Assembly: GCA_018798825.1 (NCBI GenBank)
Contig: CP076355.1
Span: 898,001-962,000 of the forward strand
DNA length: 64,000 bases
Reading direction: 5' to 3'
Origin: Ochrobactrum sp. BTU1
Lineage (GTDB): Bacteria; Pseudomonadota; Alphaproteobacteria; Rhizobiales; Rhizobiaceae
Part shown: piece by piece, positions 18,952 through 26,516 of the stretch
Numbering within the stretch: position 1 is the first letter of the stretch
Layout: the number at the start of each line of letters is the position of its first letter
Position numbers and translations under genes: made by a program
Notes under the pieces: model-generated
Databases searched by the model: none
Seen by the model: the letters and a program-made list of their open reading frames with translations, nothing else
What the model was told of the DNA's origin: nothing

Positions 18952-18998
18952 GAGCGCATCCCGAAAAGTGGGAACCGGTTTTCGGATAAGATGCGCTC
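18952..18998. repeat. Intergenic palindromic repeat (GCGCATCCCGAAAA type)
   Basis: GAGCGCATC (18952-18960) pairs with GATGCGCTC (18990-18998), and the inner CCGAAAAGTGGG-AACCGGTTTTCGG halves also pair. This is the cleanest copy of the element, placed 2 bases after the MFS stop codon. Confidence 0.8.
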
Positions 18999-19025
18999 GC
19001 AATAAAATATTTAAAACGCAATTAA

Positions 19026-19059
19026 AAAAGCCCGCGTGGAGCGATCCACGCGGGCTTTT
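19026..19059. terminator. Bidirectional terminator between the MFS gene and ahpD
   Basis: A perfect 14-bp stem AAAAGCCCGCGTGG / CCACGCGGGCTTTT with a 6-base loop. T-runs lie on both exits, so it can end both the plus-strand MFS transcript and the minus-strand ahpCD transcript. Confidence 0.9.
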
Positions 19060-19084
19060 CTTTTAAGTGTAAGCTCGACTAACC

Positions 19085-19612
19085 TTATTCGGTGTCAGCA
19101 GCTTCCAGAGCAATCGCAACAGACTGAATGATCGAGGCGAAGCGTGCAGCGGTCTGGATTGCTTCCGTTGAGACGCCAGCCTTACGCAGCACATCTTCGT
19201 GGGCGTCGATGCACATCCCGCAGCCATTGATTGCCGAAACGGCCAGTGACCACAGTTCGAAGTCGACCTTGTCAACGCCTGGGTTGCCAATCACGTTCAT
19301 GCGCAGCTTGGCAGGAAGCGTGCGATACTCCTTGTTCGTGGCCAGGTGCACGAAGCGATAATAAACGTTGTTCATACCCATGATGGATGCTGCAGATTTT
19401 GCAGCCTGCACAACTGTAGCATCAACCTTACCTGCTGCTTCGGCAGTGAGCGCCTTGCGCACATCGGCGTTACGCGAGGCAATACCGCAGGCGACGAACA
19501 GGCCATATTTCTGCTGTGGCGTAAGTGTTTCATCGCTCCCCATGGACGAAAGGTTAAGACGAACATCCTTGGCGAAATCTGGGATTTTTGACTTCAGATC
19601 ATCGATGGACAT
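19085..19612 (-). CDS. ahpD: Alkyl hydroperoxide reductase AhpD
   Basis: A 175-residue reductase that recycles AhpC, drawing electrons from a lipoyl-dependent system. The active-site motif CGMCIDAHE gives Cys131, Cys134 and His138, with Glu upstream in the helix as in Mycobacterium AhpD. The start at 19612 (MSIDDLKSK) has AGAGGG 5 bases upstream and is preferred to the ATG at 19633. It follows ahpC on the same strand, separated by a hairpin. Confidence 0.95.
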   Translation of the reverse strand: MSIDDLKSKIPDFAKDVRLNLSSMGSDETLTPQQKYGLFVACGIASRNADVRKALTAEAAGKVDATVVQAAKSAASIMGMNNVYYRFVHLATNKEYRTLPAKLRMNVIGNPGVDKVDFELWSLAVSAINGCGMCIDAHEDVLRKAGVSTEAIQTAARFASIIQSVAIALEAADTE

Positions 19613-19647
19613 GGAACCCTCTTCAAATGTCATTTCTGGATAAACAA

Positions 19648-19669
19648 AAGGCGGGCCTTAACCCGCCTT
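19648..19669 (-). terminator. Hairpin between ahpC and ahpD
   Basis: AAGGCGGG (19648-19655) and CCCGCCTT (19662-19669) form a perfect 8-bp stem with a 6-base loop, 22 bases after the ahpC stop. On the minus strand the exit (TTGTTTATCC) is only moderately T-rich, so it may be a partial terminator that makes more ahpC than ahpD message. Confidence 0.55.
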
Positions 19670-19691
19670 GTCTCATGCAATTTTACGCTGA

Positions 19692-20246
19692 TTAAGCAGC
19701 CTTGAGCGTTTCGCCACCGACTTCGCGGTTGCATGGGCAAAGCTCATCTGTCTGCAGAGCGTCGAGAACGCGCAGCGTGTCCTTAGGAGCACGGCCAACG
19801 TTAAGGTTCGTTGCGTAAACGTGCTGGATTGTGTTGTCTGGATCGACAACGAAGGTGTAGCGGTAAGCAACGCCATCAGGTGAACGAACGCCGAGGCCAT
19901 CAACAAGCGAACCATTGGTGTCAGCAAACGACCAGATTGGTAGCTTGTCCAGATCCTTGTGGTCGCGGCGCCATGCAAGCTTCACGAATTCATTGTCGGT
20001 TGAACCGCCGAGAACAACCGCATCACGGTCATCAAAATCCGAGGCCAGACGTGCGAATTCTGCGATTTCTGTTGGGCAAACGAAAGTGAAGTCCTTAGGG
20101 TAGAAGAAGATAACCTTCCACTTGCCTTCGAAGCTTGCTTCAGTGACTTCTTCAAAAGCCGAAACGCCGTTTTCCTCATGGAAGTTGAAGCCTGGCTTTA
20201 CGCCGGTTACTTTGAAAGAAGGGAGCTTGTCACCGATACCGAGCAT
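19692..20246 (-). CDS. ahpC: Peroxiredoxin AhpC
   Basis: A 184-residue cytoplasmic peroxidase for hydrogen peroxide and organic peroxides. The peroxidatic Cys57 is in KDFTFVCPTE, and two C-terminal cysteines (Cys170, Cys172 in ELCPCNREVGG) match the three-cysteine mycobacterial AhpC that works with AhpD. The start at 20246 (MLGIGDKLPSF) is preferred over the longer frame from 20318 because homology begins there and AGGT precedes it. It is divergent from oxyR with a matching operator in the 160-base gap. Confidence 0.95.
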   Translation of the reverse strand: MLGIGDKLPSFKVTGVKPGFNFHEENGVSAFEEVTEASFEGKWKVIFFYPKDFTFVCPTEIAEFARLASDFDDRDAVVLGGSTDNEFVKLAWRRDHKDLDKLPIWSFADTNGSLVDGLGVRSPDGVAYRYTFVVDPDNTIQHVYATNLNVGRAPKDTLRVLDALQTDELCPCNREVGGETLKAA

Positions 20247-20346
20247 CTCATACCTGCCTGTAAATTCGTTGTTATGCAGAAAATTCAGAAGTTTCAGAAC
20301 TCTCCGCTTGCGAGTCATATATAGGCACTCTAGATCAATCGGTCAA

Positions 20347-20383
20347 AGCGATTAAAACGATCAATTCCATCGATTTTAACGAT
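20347..20383. promoter_or_regulatory. OxyR operator between ahpC and oxyR
   Basis: The spacing fits the OxyR consensus of four half-sites: AGCG (20347) N7 CGAT (20358), N7, ATCG (20369) N7 CGAT (20380). The family consensus is ATxG-N7-CxAT-N7-ATxG-N7-CxAT. The site is 24 bases before the oxyR start and about 100 bases upstream of the ahpC start, fitting autoregulation plus ahpCD activation. Confidence 0.7.
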
Positions 20384-20406
20384 GGGGATAAGTTCGGCCC
20401 AACACT

Positions 20407-21309
20407 ATGCTCAATATCAGCGTTCGCCAGCTCCACTACTTTATCGCCCTCGTGAAAGCAGGCTCTTTTTCTCGCGCCGCTGAAGCCGTCGGCGTGACCC
20501 AATCCACGTTAAGCGCGGCCATTCAAGCGCTAGAAGCGGAGATCGGCGTTACTCTGATCGACCGCACAGGGCGGCGCATGCAACTGCTGCCACCTGGAGA
20601 AGACTTTCTCAGTCGCGCGCAGGAAATTGTTGCCTCGATCGAAGAACTTCCTGAACATGCACGTCAGGCAGAGCGGCCTTTGACTACGCGTTTGCGGCTC
20701 GGTGTCATTCCGTCGATAGCACCGTTTCTTCTGCCCAAAGTGCTGCCCACGACAGCCAAGGCCTTTCCAGAACTGAAACTGAGCGTACGTGAAGGCCTTA
20801 CACGCACTCTCCTCGATAGTCTGCGTTCAGGTTCGCTTGATGTGGCGCTCGTCGCCCACCCATATGATCTTGATGACTTTGAAGTCTCCGAAATCGGTCA
20901 GGACCCGTTTTTTCTTGCCGTGCGCCGCGATCATGCATTGGCCAATCGTGATCTTATCGATGCAAGTGATCTTCAAGATCAACCTTTTCTTCTGCTAGAA
21001 ACTGGCCACTGTCTGCGTGAACACGTTATGGCGGCAATCGGTTCAAAACCAACGCAGACAGGCGGCGATGTTCATGCAACCAGCATTATGACGCTGGTGC
21101 AGCTTGTGGAGTTCGGCATGGGCGTGACACTGCTGCCCGAAGTCGCTATCAAGGCTGGCGTCACGCGCGGCAGCGAAATCAGCATCGTACCCTATGAAGG
21201 TCAGCACAATTACCGTTCGCTGGCTTTGGTATGGCGCGCCAATGCTGCCCGCCGCAACGAGTATCAGCTTTTTGCGGCCCATCTGCGCAATCACTGCATG
21301 AAGAAATAA
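20407..21309 (+). CDS. oxyR: LysR-family peroxide regulator OxyR
   Basis: A 300-residue regulator with an N-terminal winged helix (GSFSRAAEAVGVTQSTLSAA) and a periplasmic-binding-like sensor domain. The peroxide-sensing cysteine is Cys202 in ETGHCLREHVM, matching E. coli Cys199. The partner cysteine expected nine residues later (E. coli Cys208) is Ile211 here; the only other late cysteine is near the C-terminus (RNHCMKK). Sensing may therefore use Cys202 alone or a different partner. The divergent ahpC gene and the operator support the OxyR call. Confidence 0.85.
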   Translation: MLNISVRQLHYFIALVKAGSFSRAAEAVGVTQSTLSAAIQALEAEIGVTLIDRTGRRMQLLPPGEDFLSRAQEIVASIEELPEHARQAERPLTTRLRLGVIPSIAPFLLPKVLPTTAKAFPELKLSVREGLTRTLLDSLRSGSLDVALVAHPYDLDDFEVSEIGQDPFFLAVRRDHALANRDLIDASDLQDQPFLLLETGHCLREHVMAAIGSKPTQTGGDVHATSIMTLVQLVEFGMGVTLLPEVAIKAGVTRGSEISIVPYEGQHNYRSLALVWRANAARRNEYQLFAAHLRNHCMKK

Positions 21310-21310
21310 A

Positions 21311-22378
21311 TCACAAAACGCCCCAGGCGCGGAACCTGCCGCGTCCGGTAATTTCCCGCAAATTGAGATCGGATATCAGCTTCAACGCACCCTGTTGCGT
21401 GACTTCAAGCTCTTTCTCAACCATCTGGCTTGAAACCAGAGGGCTGCGCATCATCATATCAACCAATTGCGGAAGACGTGAATTTGATCGCCGTCCTCTG
21501 AGCTTGCGTTGCATTTGTTCACGCGCAAGCATCAGGCGGTCATGTTCTTTCATGCCTGCGTCGGCCGCGTCCTCAATTGCCGACAAAAATGTCTTCAACC
21601 GTATCAACCGGTTTGACGAGCGGCGCTCATCTGGCCTTTTCGTCCGTAGCCCTATACTGATTGCGGGCAGGTGGTTAGCCGCAATGTCCGACTGACGCAG
21701 ATAGGCAGATGTCAGCAAACGACCGATCCAGTTTGAACGCTGAACCACTTCAAGAGAATACCAGGCATCATGCATAATTGCAGCGCGTAACATTGAAGGC
21801 AAATGTGCCGTTTTGGCAAACAGGTCGCGCCATTGCTGCAAACGCGCATCTTCATCCCAGTCATCGTCATAAAGCAGAGCCTCCGCCTCGACAGGCTTCG
21901 GCTTCTCCTTGACAACGCCTTTTAGCAGAGCGTCCGTGCGAGCGAGAAGCGCGTCGATATCGTCCAGTAACGGATCAGCTTCGCCGTCCGCCACTTCGCT
22001 ATAATCACGCTTCTCTTCCTCACGCACCTCGATATTTCGACCGAGTAATTGCTGAATGCCTGTCGTAGTAAAAGCCCAGCCCGGCGCACGACCGACAATC
22101 TGCCGACGCAGTCGTAACACAGAATGCGCAATCGTCAGAGCGTGACTGGGCGTACGTGTATCCATAAGCGCATCATGCAGAACAAGGTCTTCCAGATGCA
22201 CTAGCTCCCCCTCAAGCCACATGGATGCGACAGCGTCTTGCATATGCATACGCTCCAGCATTCCATCGCGGATTGGAGAACGGGCGAGCCGCTCGTCAAG
22301 CCTTGTTAATGCAACCGTGGCATTCGTCACGGGCACAAAAAGCTCATCGAGCGGCAATTTATCGAATTCATAAGCCAT
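21311..22378 (-). CDS. RHE_PE00001-family protein (DUF1612 with C-terminal helix-turn-helix)
   Basis: A protein of about 355 residues found mostly in Rhizobiales, often on plasmids and islands. The N-terminal part (MAYEFDKLPLDELFVP, then MQDAVASMWLEGELVHLEDL) is the DUF1612-like region. The last 70 residues (LPQLVDMMMRSPLVSSQMVE, then the recognition stretch around TQQGALKLISDLN) look like a winged helix. An acidic, Glu/Asp-rich linker lies mid-protein. It is convergent with oxyR with one base between the stops. Biological role unknown. A start at 22387 is also possible. Confidence 0.75.
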   Translation of the reverse strand: MAYEFDKLPLDELFVPVTNATVALTRLDERLARSPIRDGMLERMHMQDAVASMWLEGELVHLEDLVLHDALMDTRTPSHALTIAHSVLRLRRQIVGRAPGWAFTTTGIQQLLGRNIEVREEEKRDYSEVADGEADPLLDDIDALLARTDALLKGVVKEKPKPVEAEALLYDDDWDEDARLQQWRDLFAKTAHLPSMLRAAIMHDAWYSLEVVQRSNWIGRLLTSAYLRQSDIAANHLPAISIGLRTKRPDERRSSNRLIRLKTFLSAIEDAADAGMKEHDRLMLAREQMQRKLRGRRSNSRLPQLVDMMMRSPLVSSQMVEKELEVTQQGALKLISDLNLREITGRGRFRAWGVL

Positions 22379-22434
22379 GTTCCGCATATCGCAACCGAAT
22401 GTTGAATAATCAGTTAAGCAGTATTTTCAATTGG

Positions 22435-23165
22435 TTATCGCACCTGTGCGGCCCGCTTTGGCTGGTGCGGCCCAAACGCCTCGGAACTAACCGTTCGAAA
22501 CGAGTTGCAATGGGGCTTAAGCATCTTGTCCATTGCCGACTTCGCAAGGACTTTTTGGCGAGCGGACTTAGCATATCGGTCGACTTCCTTCGAAGTAGTG
22601 TGGCCCGTAATAGCCATAATTTCACGCTCCGTACAGCCGAACTGAGCGAGCCTTGATGCGGCAGCCTTCCGCAAACCGTGAGGTGTGCCTGGCACGCCCG
22701 CTTCCTTACAACCATCCTTAAACCAACGCGAAAAATAGTCCCCTTCAAACGGCTGGTTTGTTGCCGAAACAAGCCATGTTTCCTTTCCCGCGCCGGTGTC
22801 TGTTCGATCAGTTTCTTAAGAGGCTCGACGAATGGACGCGCCATTTCGACAGGCTTTCTATTTCTGTTCTTATGTTGAGTGAACACAAGCCAATCGTTTT
22901 TTACAATAGCAGGGCAGAAGCGCACGACGTCTGAACGACGTTGCCCGGTGTAGAGTAAGATGCCGAGCGCAAGGCGTTCCGTTGTCCCGATTGCAAAACT
23001 TTGCTTCAAATTTCAGGACTTATTCTTCTGTCCAAGAATGATGGCCCTCCGTCATAAAAGCATCAGCTTTGCTTGGAGTGCTCTCCGTATGAGGTTGTTC
23101 AACAAAATTCGTAGCCCCCTGCGCTTCCGCGTGGGGCCGCGAATTCAGATACCGGAATTTGATTA
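22435..23165 (-). pseudogene. Decayed tyrosine recombinase (integrase) remnant
   Basis: Two reading frames together give a phage-type integrase catalytic domain. One frame (from about 23009) has RLALGILLYTGQRRSDVVRF, with the first catalytic Arg. After a shift near 22790-22800 the other frame (ending 22435) has GTPHGLRKAAASRLAQFG and ITGHTTSKEVDRYAK, with the HxxR box and the catalytic Tyr. Upstream, a WTEE remnant is followed by a stop and a further shift. The N-terminal core-binding part is missing. It cannot be functional as it stands. Confidence 0.8.
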
Positions 23166-23168
23166 ATT

Positions 23169-23591
23169 TCACCCCCTGTTTAGGTGCTCCATTAGAATAA
23201 CTATGTGCTCCTCGGTTGACCGTTTCGAGTATCCGAGCAACATGCCGTCAATTCTTTCTCGATCGACACGGTCACAAACTCCGTTCAATTTTCCTTCGCA
23301 CGACAATTGAAAGATTAGGTTGCTTAGTTTGCCTCGCCATTCCTCAGTGGGAAGACAATAACAACGCATTTCGAAAGCGAGCTCATCATTTCGATAGACC
23401 ATCTTTTTAATGGACCCGTTCTCAACGTACGGCGCGAATTCGTGGTCGCCAATCAATTCGGGCGGAACTGTATCCTCGGCGACGAAACTAGCCATCGGTT
23501 TGAGGCCAGCGAGCATAAGCTGCAATTCACACCCATTATGTGAACCGGGTTTTTCGAGATCAATGTTTTCCAATGCACTAATTTTTGTCAT
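23169..23591 (-). CDS. Unknown 140-residue accessory protein
   Basis: A cytoplasmic protein without signal or membrane segment, fairly acidic, starting MTKISALENIDLEKPG at 23591 behind AGGT. It begins 4 bases after the stop of the 85-codon gene, so the two form a translationally linked pair. It lies directly behind the integrase remnant and is AT-richer than its core neighbours, which suggests acquired DNA. I do not recognise the family, and nothing in the sequence gives a function. Confidence 0.5.
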   Translation of the reverse strand: MTKISALENIDLEKPGSHNGCELQLMLAGLKPMASFVAEDTVPPELIGDHEFAPYVENGSIKKMVYRNDELAFEMRCYCLPTEEWRGKLSNLIFQLSCEGKLNGVCDRVDRERIDGMLLGYSKRSTEEHIVILMEHLNRG

Positions 23592-23595
23592 TAAA

Positions 23596-23853
23596 CTACC
23601 TATGGCAACCTGCCCCACATGATGGAGCGCCTCCGCCCCCTGGAGGGACGTAAGCTCCAGCGCCATTATCCCAAACGCGATTATCTGTCCCGAACTGCTT
23701 ATGGAAGCACTGTGGGCAAATCGTGTTGCCATATTGATCCATGTATGTTCCTCCTGTGGGTGCGCCACCCGGGCGTGGTGCAATTCCAAGTCGGAGCGCG
23801 TTTGTCGTCCGCTGCATAGGCGTGCCACAGTGCAGGTCCAAATGATAATGCAA
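23596..23853 (-). CDS. Unknown 85-residue protein with a CxxC motif
   Basis: A short protein rich in Gly and Pro with a CPQC pair (NTICPQCFHKQFG) followed by a second Cys-containing tail (GGAPSCGAGCHR). This could form a small zinc-binding knuckle. It is the first gene of a two-gene unit with the 140-residue protein. The first ATG is at 23853; a later start at 23817 (MQRTTNALRLG) is possible. No family recognised. It belongs to the accessory patch between the RHE_PE00001 gene and iolG. Confidence 0.45.
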   Translation of the reverse strand: MHYHLDLHCGTPMQRTTNALRLGIAPRPGGAPTGGTYMDQYGNTICPQCFHKQFGTDNRVWDNGAGAYVPPGGGGAPSCGAGCHR

Positions 23854-24017
23854 AGATCAAAAAAAATTATAATATTTCCTGAATGTTCTCCTCATGTTTA
23901 AACTAGGAGATATTCATCCGATATCAATGCCCTCAACATATGCGGTGGCAAGCGTCCGGCCGTAACGATCTTTCATCCAGCCGGACTTCGGGTCGCCCCG
24001 CCCTGACGTGCACCGGT

Positions 24018-24149
24018 ATGCCTCAAGAGGCTGCCACCGATGCGACAAATAACGCCGCTGCCTTTATCATTGGCGTAATCGCAATGTGGATAATTGATAT
24101 CGTGGTCGGTCGTCTTATGATGCTGGTCAAAAGCCTTGACAAAGAATGA
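24018..24149 (+). CDS. Possible small membrane protein in the accessory patch
   Basis: A 43-residue frame beginning MPQEAATDATNNAAAF has one long hydrophobic helix (FIIGVIAMWIIDIVVGRL) and a charged tail (KSLDKE). Its stop abuts a strong terminator. The size and layout resemble a small phage holin-like protein, but no clear RBS precedes it and part of it overlaps a thermonuclease-like reading on the other strand (see findings). Reality of the gene is uncertain. Confidence 0.35.
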   Translation: MPQEAATDATNNAAAFIIGVIAMWIIDIVVGRLMMLVKSLDKE

Positions 24150-24187
24150 AAAAAGCCCACCCGGTTAACGCCGGGCGGGGCCTTTTT
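24150..24187. terminator. Bidirectional terminator at the edge of the accessory patch
   Basis: GCCCaCCCGG (24155-24164) pairs with CCGGGcGGGGC with one mismatch, flanked by an A-run before (24149-24154) and a T-run after (24183-24187). It serves the small plus-strand frame and could also end iolG transcription from the other side. Between it and iolG (24188-24343) are inverted sequence blocks but no gene. Confidence 0.75.
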
Positions 24188-24343
24188 CTTGCTTTGTGGG
24201 CTTCAAAAGTGCGACCCGTTTGGTCGTGAAACCTCGGAAAACCAGGGTGGCTATTTGGGCCGCACTTTTCTCTAACCAATTGAATTTTGGTAATCTCCGC
24301 TACTCGCAAGCGATTGCGAAGAAAGGCAAACAAAAATGAGCGG

Positions 24344-25348
24344 TTAGGCCAGAACTTCCGCAACTTTCACAGTACGGCCTTCTTTGACTGAAAGGAGCGC
24401 CGCTTCCGCAAGCGCCAAAGCCTGCAACCCATCTTCAGCCGAAGGTGTTGGTGCCTTGCCGCCATCAATCGCATCGATAAACGAACCAATTTCAGCCGCA
24501 TAAGCATCCGTGTAGCGGGTCATGAAGAAATCATGCAGTGGCGGGCGGGTATAGCCGTCCTTCGATGCTACTTCGATAGAAACCGGGCGCTGGTTTTCAG
24601 CCGATACTGCCCCGTCCGATCCGTGCACTTCGATGCGTTGGTCGTAACCGTAAGAAGCCCGACGTGAATTGGAAATCACACATTGACGACCGGAATCTGT
24701 GGTCAAGATTACGCTTGCACTGTCAAAATCACCAAGTTCGCCGATCTTCGGATCAACAAGAACCGACGCCGATGCAGAAACCGTTGCAATTTCTTCGCCC
24801 AGCAGAAAACGCGCCATATCAAAATCATGGATGGTCATATCGCGGAAGATGCCGCCGGAAACTTTGATATATTCTGCAGGCGGCGCGCCCGGATCACGAC
24901 TGGTGATCGTGACCATTTCAACCTTGCCAATCCGATCGTCATCGATCGCCTTGCGAACAGCTGCAAAATGCGGATCAAACCGGCGATTGAAGCCGAGCAT
25001 AACCTTGCCGCTGGTTTCCTTGATAACATCAAGACACGCACGCACGCGCGCAATGTTGAGATCGATCGGCTTTTCGCAGAACACCGCTTTGCCTGCGCGG
25101 GAAAAACGCTCGATCAGATCGGCATGCGTGTTGGTTGGCGTACAGATCAGCACCGCATCCACATCAGACGACTTTTCAATTTCGTCGATGGTGCGCACTT
25201 CCGCGCTTGCTGCATCGGCAATGGCGCGTGCTGCGTCCTGATTGGCATCCGCCACTGCTATAAGCTTCGCGCGTTTGTCGGAAGCGATCGCGCCTGCATG
25301 AACCTTACCGATACGGCCAGCACCGAGCAGAGCAAGACGTGTAACCAT
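24344..25348 (-). CDS. iolG: myo-Inositol 2-dehydrogenase
   Basis: NAD-dependent oxidation of myo-inositol to 2-keto-myo-inositol (scyllo-inosose), the first step of inositol breakdown. The 334-residue Gfo/Idh/MocA enzyme has the nucleotide-binding start LALLGAGRIGKVHAGAI, the catalytic-lysine box AVFCEKPIDLN and the GGIFRDMTIHDFDMARFLLG stretch with the substrate His/Asp. The start at 25348 is chosen because GGGAGG lies 9 bases upstream; the ATG at 25357 sits too close to it. It is divergent from iolR, with IolR-type sites between. Confidence 0.93.
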   Translation of the reverse strand: MVTRLALLGAGRIGKVHAGAIASDKRAKLIAVADANQDAARAIADAASAEVRTIDEIEKSSDVDAVLICTPTNTHADLIERFSRAGKAVFCEKPIDLNIARVRACLDVIKETSGKVMLGFNRRFDPHFAAVRKAIDDDRIGKVEMVTITSRDPGAPPAEYIKVSGGIFRDMTIHDFDMARFLLGEEIATVSASASVLVDPKIGELGDFDSASVILTTDSGRQCVISNSRRASYGYDQRIEVHGSDGAVSAENQRPVSIEVASKDGYTRPPLHDFFMTRYTDAYAAEIGSFIDAIDGGKAPTPSAEDGLQALALAEAALLSVKEGRTVKVAEVLA

Positions 25349-25452
25349 TGCCTTCATCCTCCCAAAACGGTCATCCTCGATTGACCGGCAAAACAGTTCC
25401 GCTATTCCGTTTTGCGCGATTCCCGATTATTCGGGAGATACAAAGCGCAATG

Positions 25453-25464
25453 GAATATTTATTC
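25453..25464. promoter_or_regulatory. Candidate IolR operator between iolG and iolR
   Basis: GAATATTTATTC is a near-perfect palindrome 58 bases before the iolR start. It lies among further TTCC/GGAA elements (CAGTTCCGCTATTCCG at 25395-25410, GATTCCCGATTATTCGG at 25419-25435). The same type of GGAA/TTCC palindrome sits before iolC, which suggests one regulator for both promoters. Confidence 0.5.
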
Positions 25465-25521
25465 TATTTTGCTAGATTGTGATATACAGGAAGTCAAGAG
25501 ACCGTTTCTGAAAGGATGGCA

Positions 25522-26376
25522 ATGCACACCGAACAAGCTGTTGCAGCACAAGCCAATACTCCCACCAGTGTGCCAGCCCCAACGAATGTCAAAGAATTTG
25601 AGGCGAGACTGCTCGAAGTGGCAGACCGGTTGCCAAAACGCCTCAAACAATGCGCTGATTTTGTTGCTGCCAATCAGGACCGTATCGCTGTTTCCACCGT
25701 CGCGGAAATGGCAGAAGGTGCAGGCGTTCAAAGTTCGGCCTTCATGCGCTTTTGTCAGATATTGGGCTTTTCCGGCTTTTCGGAAATGCAAAAACTTTTT
25801 CGCGATTCCTATGCTGGCGGTTGGCCCGATTATTCCACACGGCTTGAACATTTGCGTGAAACGGCGGCAGGAAGCGCCCCGGCCCTTCTGGCAGAGTTTG
25901 CCGAGGCAGGCCGCACTTCACTGGAAAGCCTGTTGAAGACCATCGAGCCGGAGGCACTTGAGAAAGCCGTCAAGCTGCTGGCAACAGCAGAAACAATTCA
26001 CATCATTGGCGTTCGTCGCGCATTTCCGGTTGCGAGCTATCTGGCCTATGCTCTTGAAAAGATGCAGGTTCCAGCGATGCTTCACAGCACTGTCGGCAAA
26101 CTGGAGAACCAGCACGCCATCCGCAAAGGCGATGTGCTTCTTGGCATTTCCTTTTCGCCATACTCGCCTGAAACCATAGCAATGGCGGAAAATGCGAGCG
26201 AGCGCGGCATCGATGTTGTTGCGATTACCGACACGATTGTCAGCCCAATGAGCAAGTTTGCTCAGCAATCGCTGCTAGTTTCAGAAGTGGACTTCGGCGC
26301 ATTCAGGTCGCTTTCGGCCACACTCTGCCTCGCTATTACCCTCGCCGTTGCCGTCGGCACGGAACGTCAATCGTAA
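25522..26376 (+). CDS. iolR: RpiR-family inositol catabolism repressor IolR
   Basis: A 284-residue regulator with an N-terminal RpiR helix-turn-helix (about residues 20-95: QDRIAVSTVAEMAEGAGVQS, then AFMRFCQILGFSGFSEM) and a C-terminal SIS sugar-phosphate-binding domain (IHIIGVRRAFPVASYLAYAL, GISFSPYSPETI). In Sinorhizobium the IolR of this type represses iol genes until a phosphorylated inositol breakdown product binds. It lies between iolG and iolCDEB. The start at 25522 has AAAGG at proper distance; an ATG at 25516 is too near it. Confidence 0.88.
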   Translation: MHTEQAVAAQANTPTSVPAPTNVKEFEARLLEVADRLPKRLKQCADFVAANQDRIAVSTVAEMAEGAGVQSSAFMRFCQILGFSGFSEMQKLFRDSYAGGWPDYSTRLEHLRETAAGSAPALLAEFAEAGRTSLESLLKTIEPEALEKAVKLLATAETIHIIGVRRAFPVASYLAYALEKMQVPAMLHSTVGKLENQHAIRKGDVLLGISFSPYSPETIAMAENASERGIDVVAITDTIVSPMSKFAQQSLLVSEVDFGAFRSLSATLCLAITLAVAVGTERQS

Positions 26377-26406
26377 AATGATACAACATTCTATTTTTCG
26401 GTTGAA

Positions 26407-26424
26407 ATGGAATAATAAATCCAT
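26407..26424. promoter_or_regulatory. Candidate IolR operator before iolC
   Basis: ATGGA (26407-26411) and TCCAT (26420-26424) form an inverted repeat around ATAATAAA. Related halves ATTCTATTTTT and AATAGAATGG flank it on both sides. It lies about 93 bases before the iolC start and resembles the palindrome between iolG and iolR. Confidence 0.5.
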
Positions 26425-26516
26425 TTTAATCAGAAATAGAATGGCTGCTGCGTAATGTGAGTCACACACAGCCTTCCCAAGCTAAAAAAAGACGCACGTG
26501 CCGAGGGAGGAACAAG

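Noticed and set aside
22446..24215. GTGCGGCCC-type repeats (22446, 22465, 24206) as attachment-site cores
   Set aside because: The repeat is short and imperfect, the left copies code for the integrase end, and no tRNA lies nearby. Evidence is too thin to call att sites.
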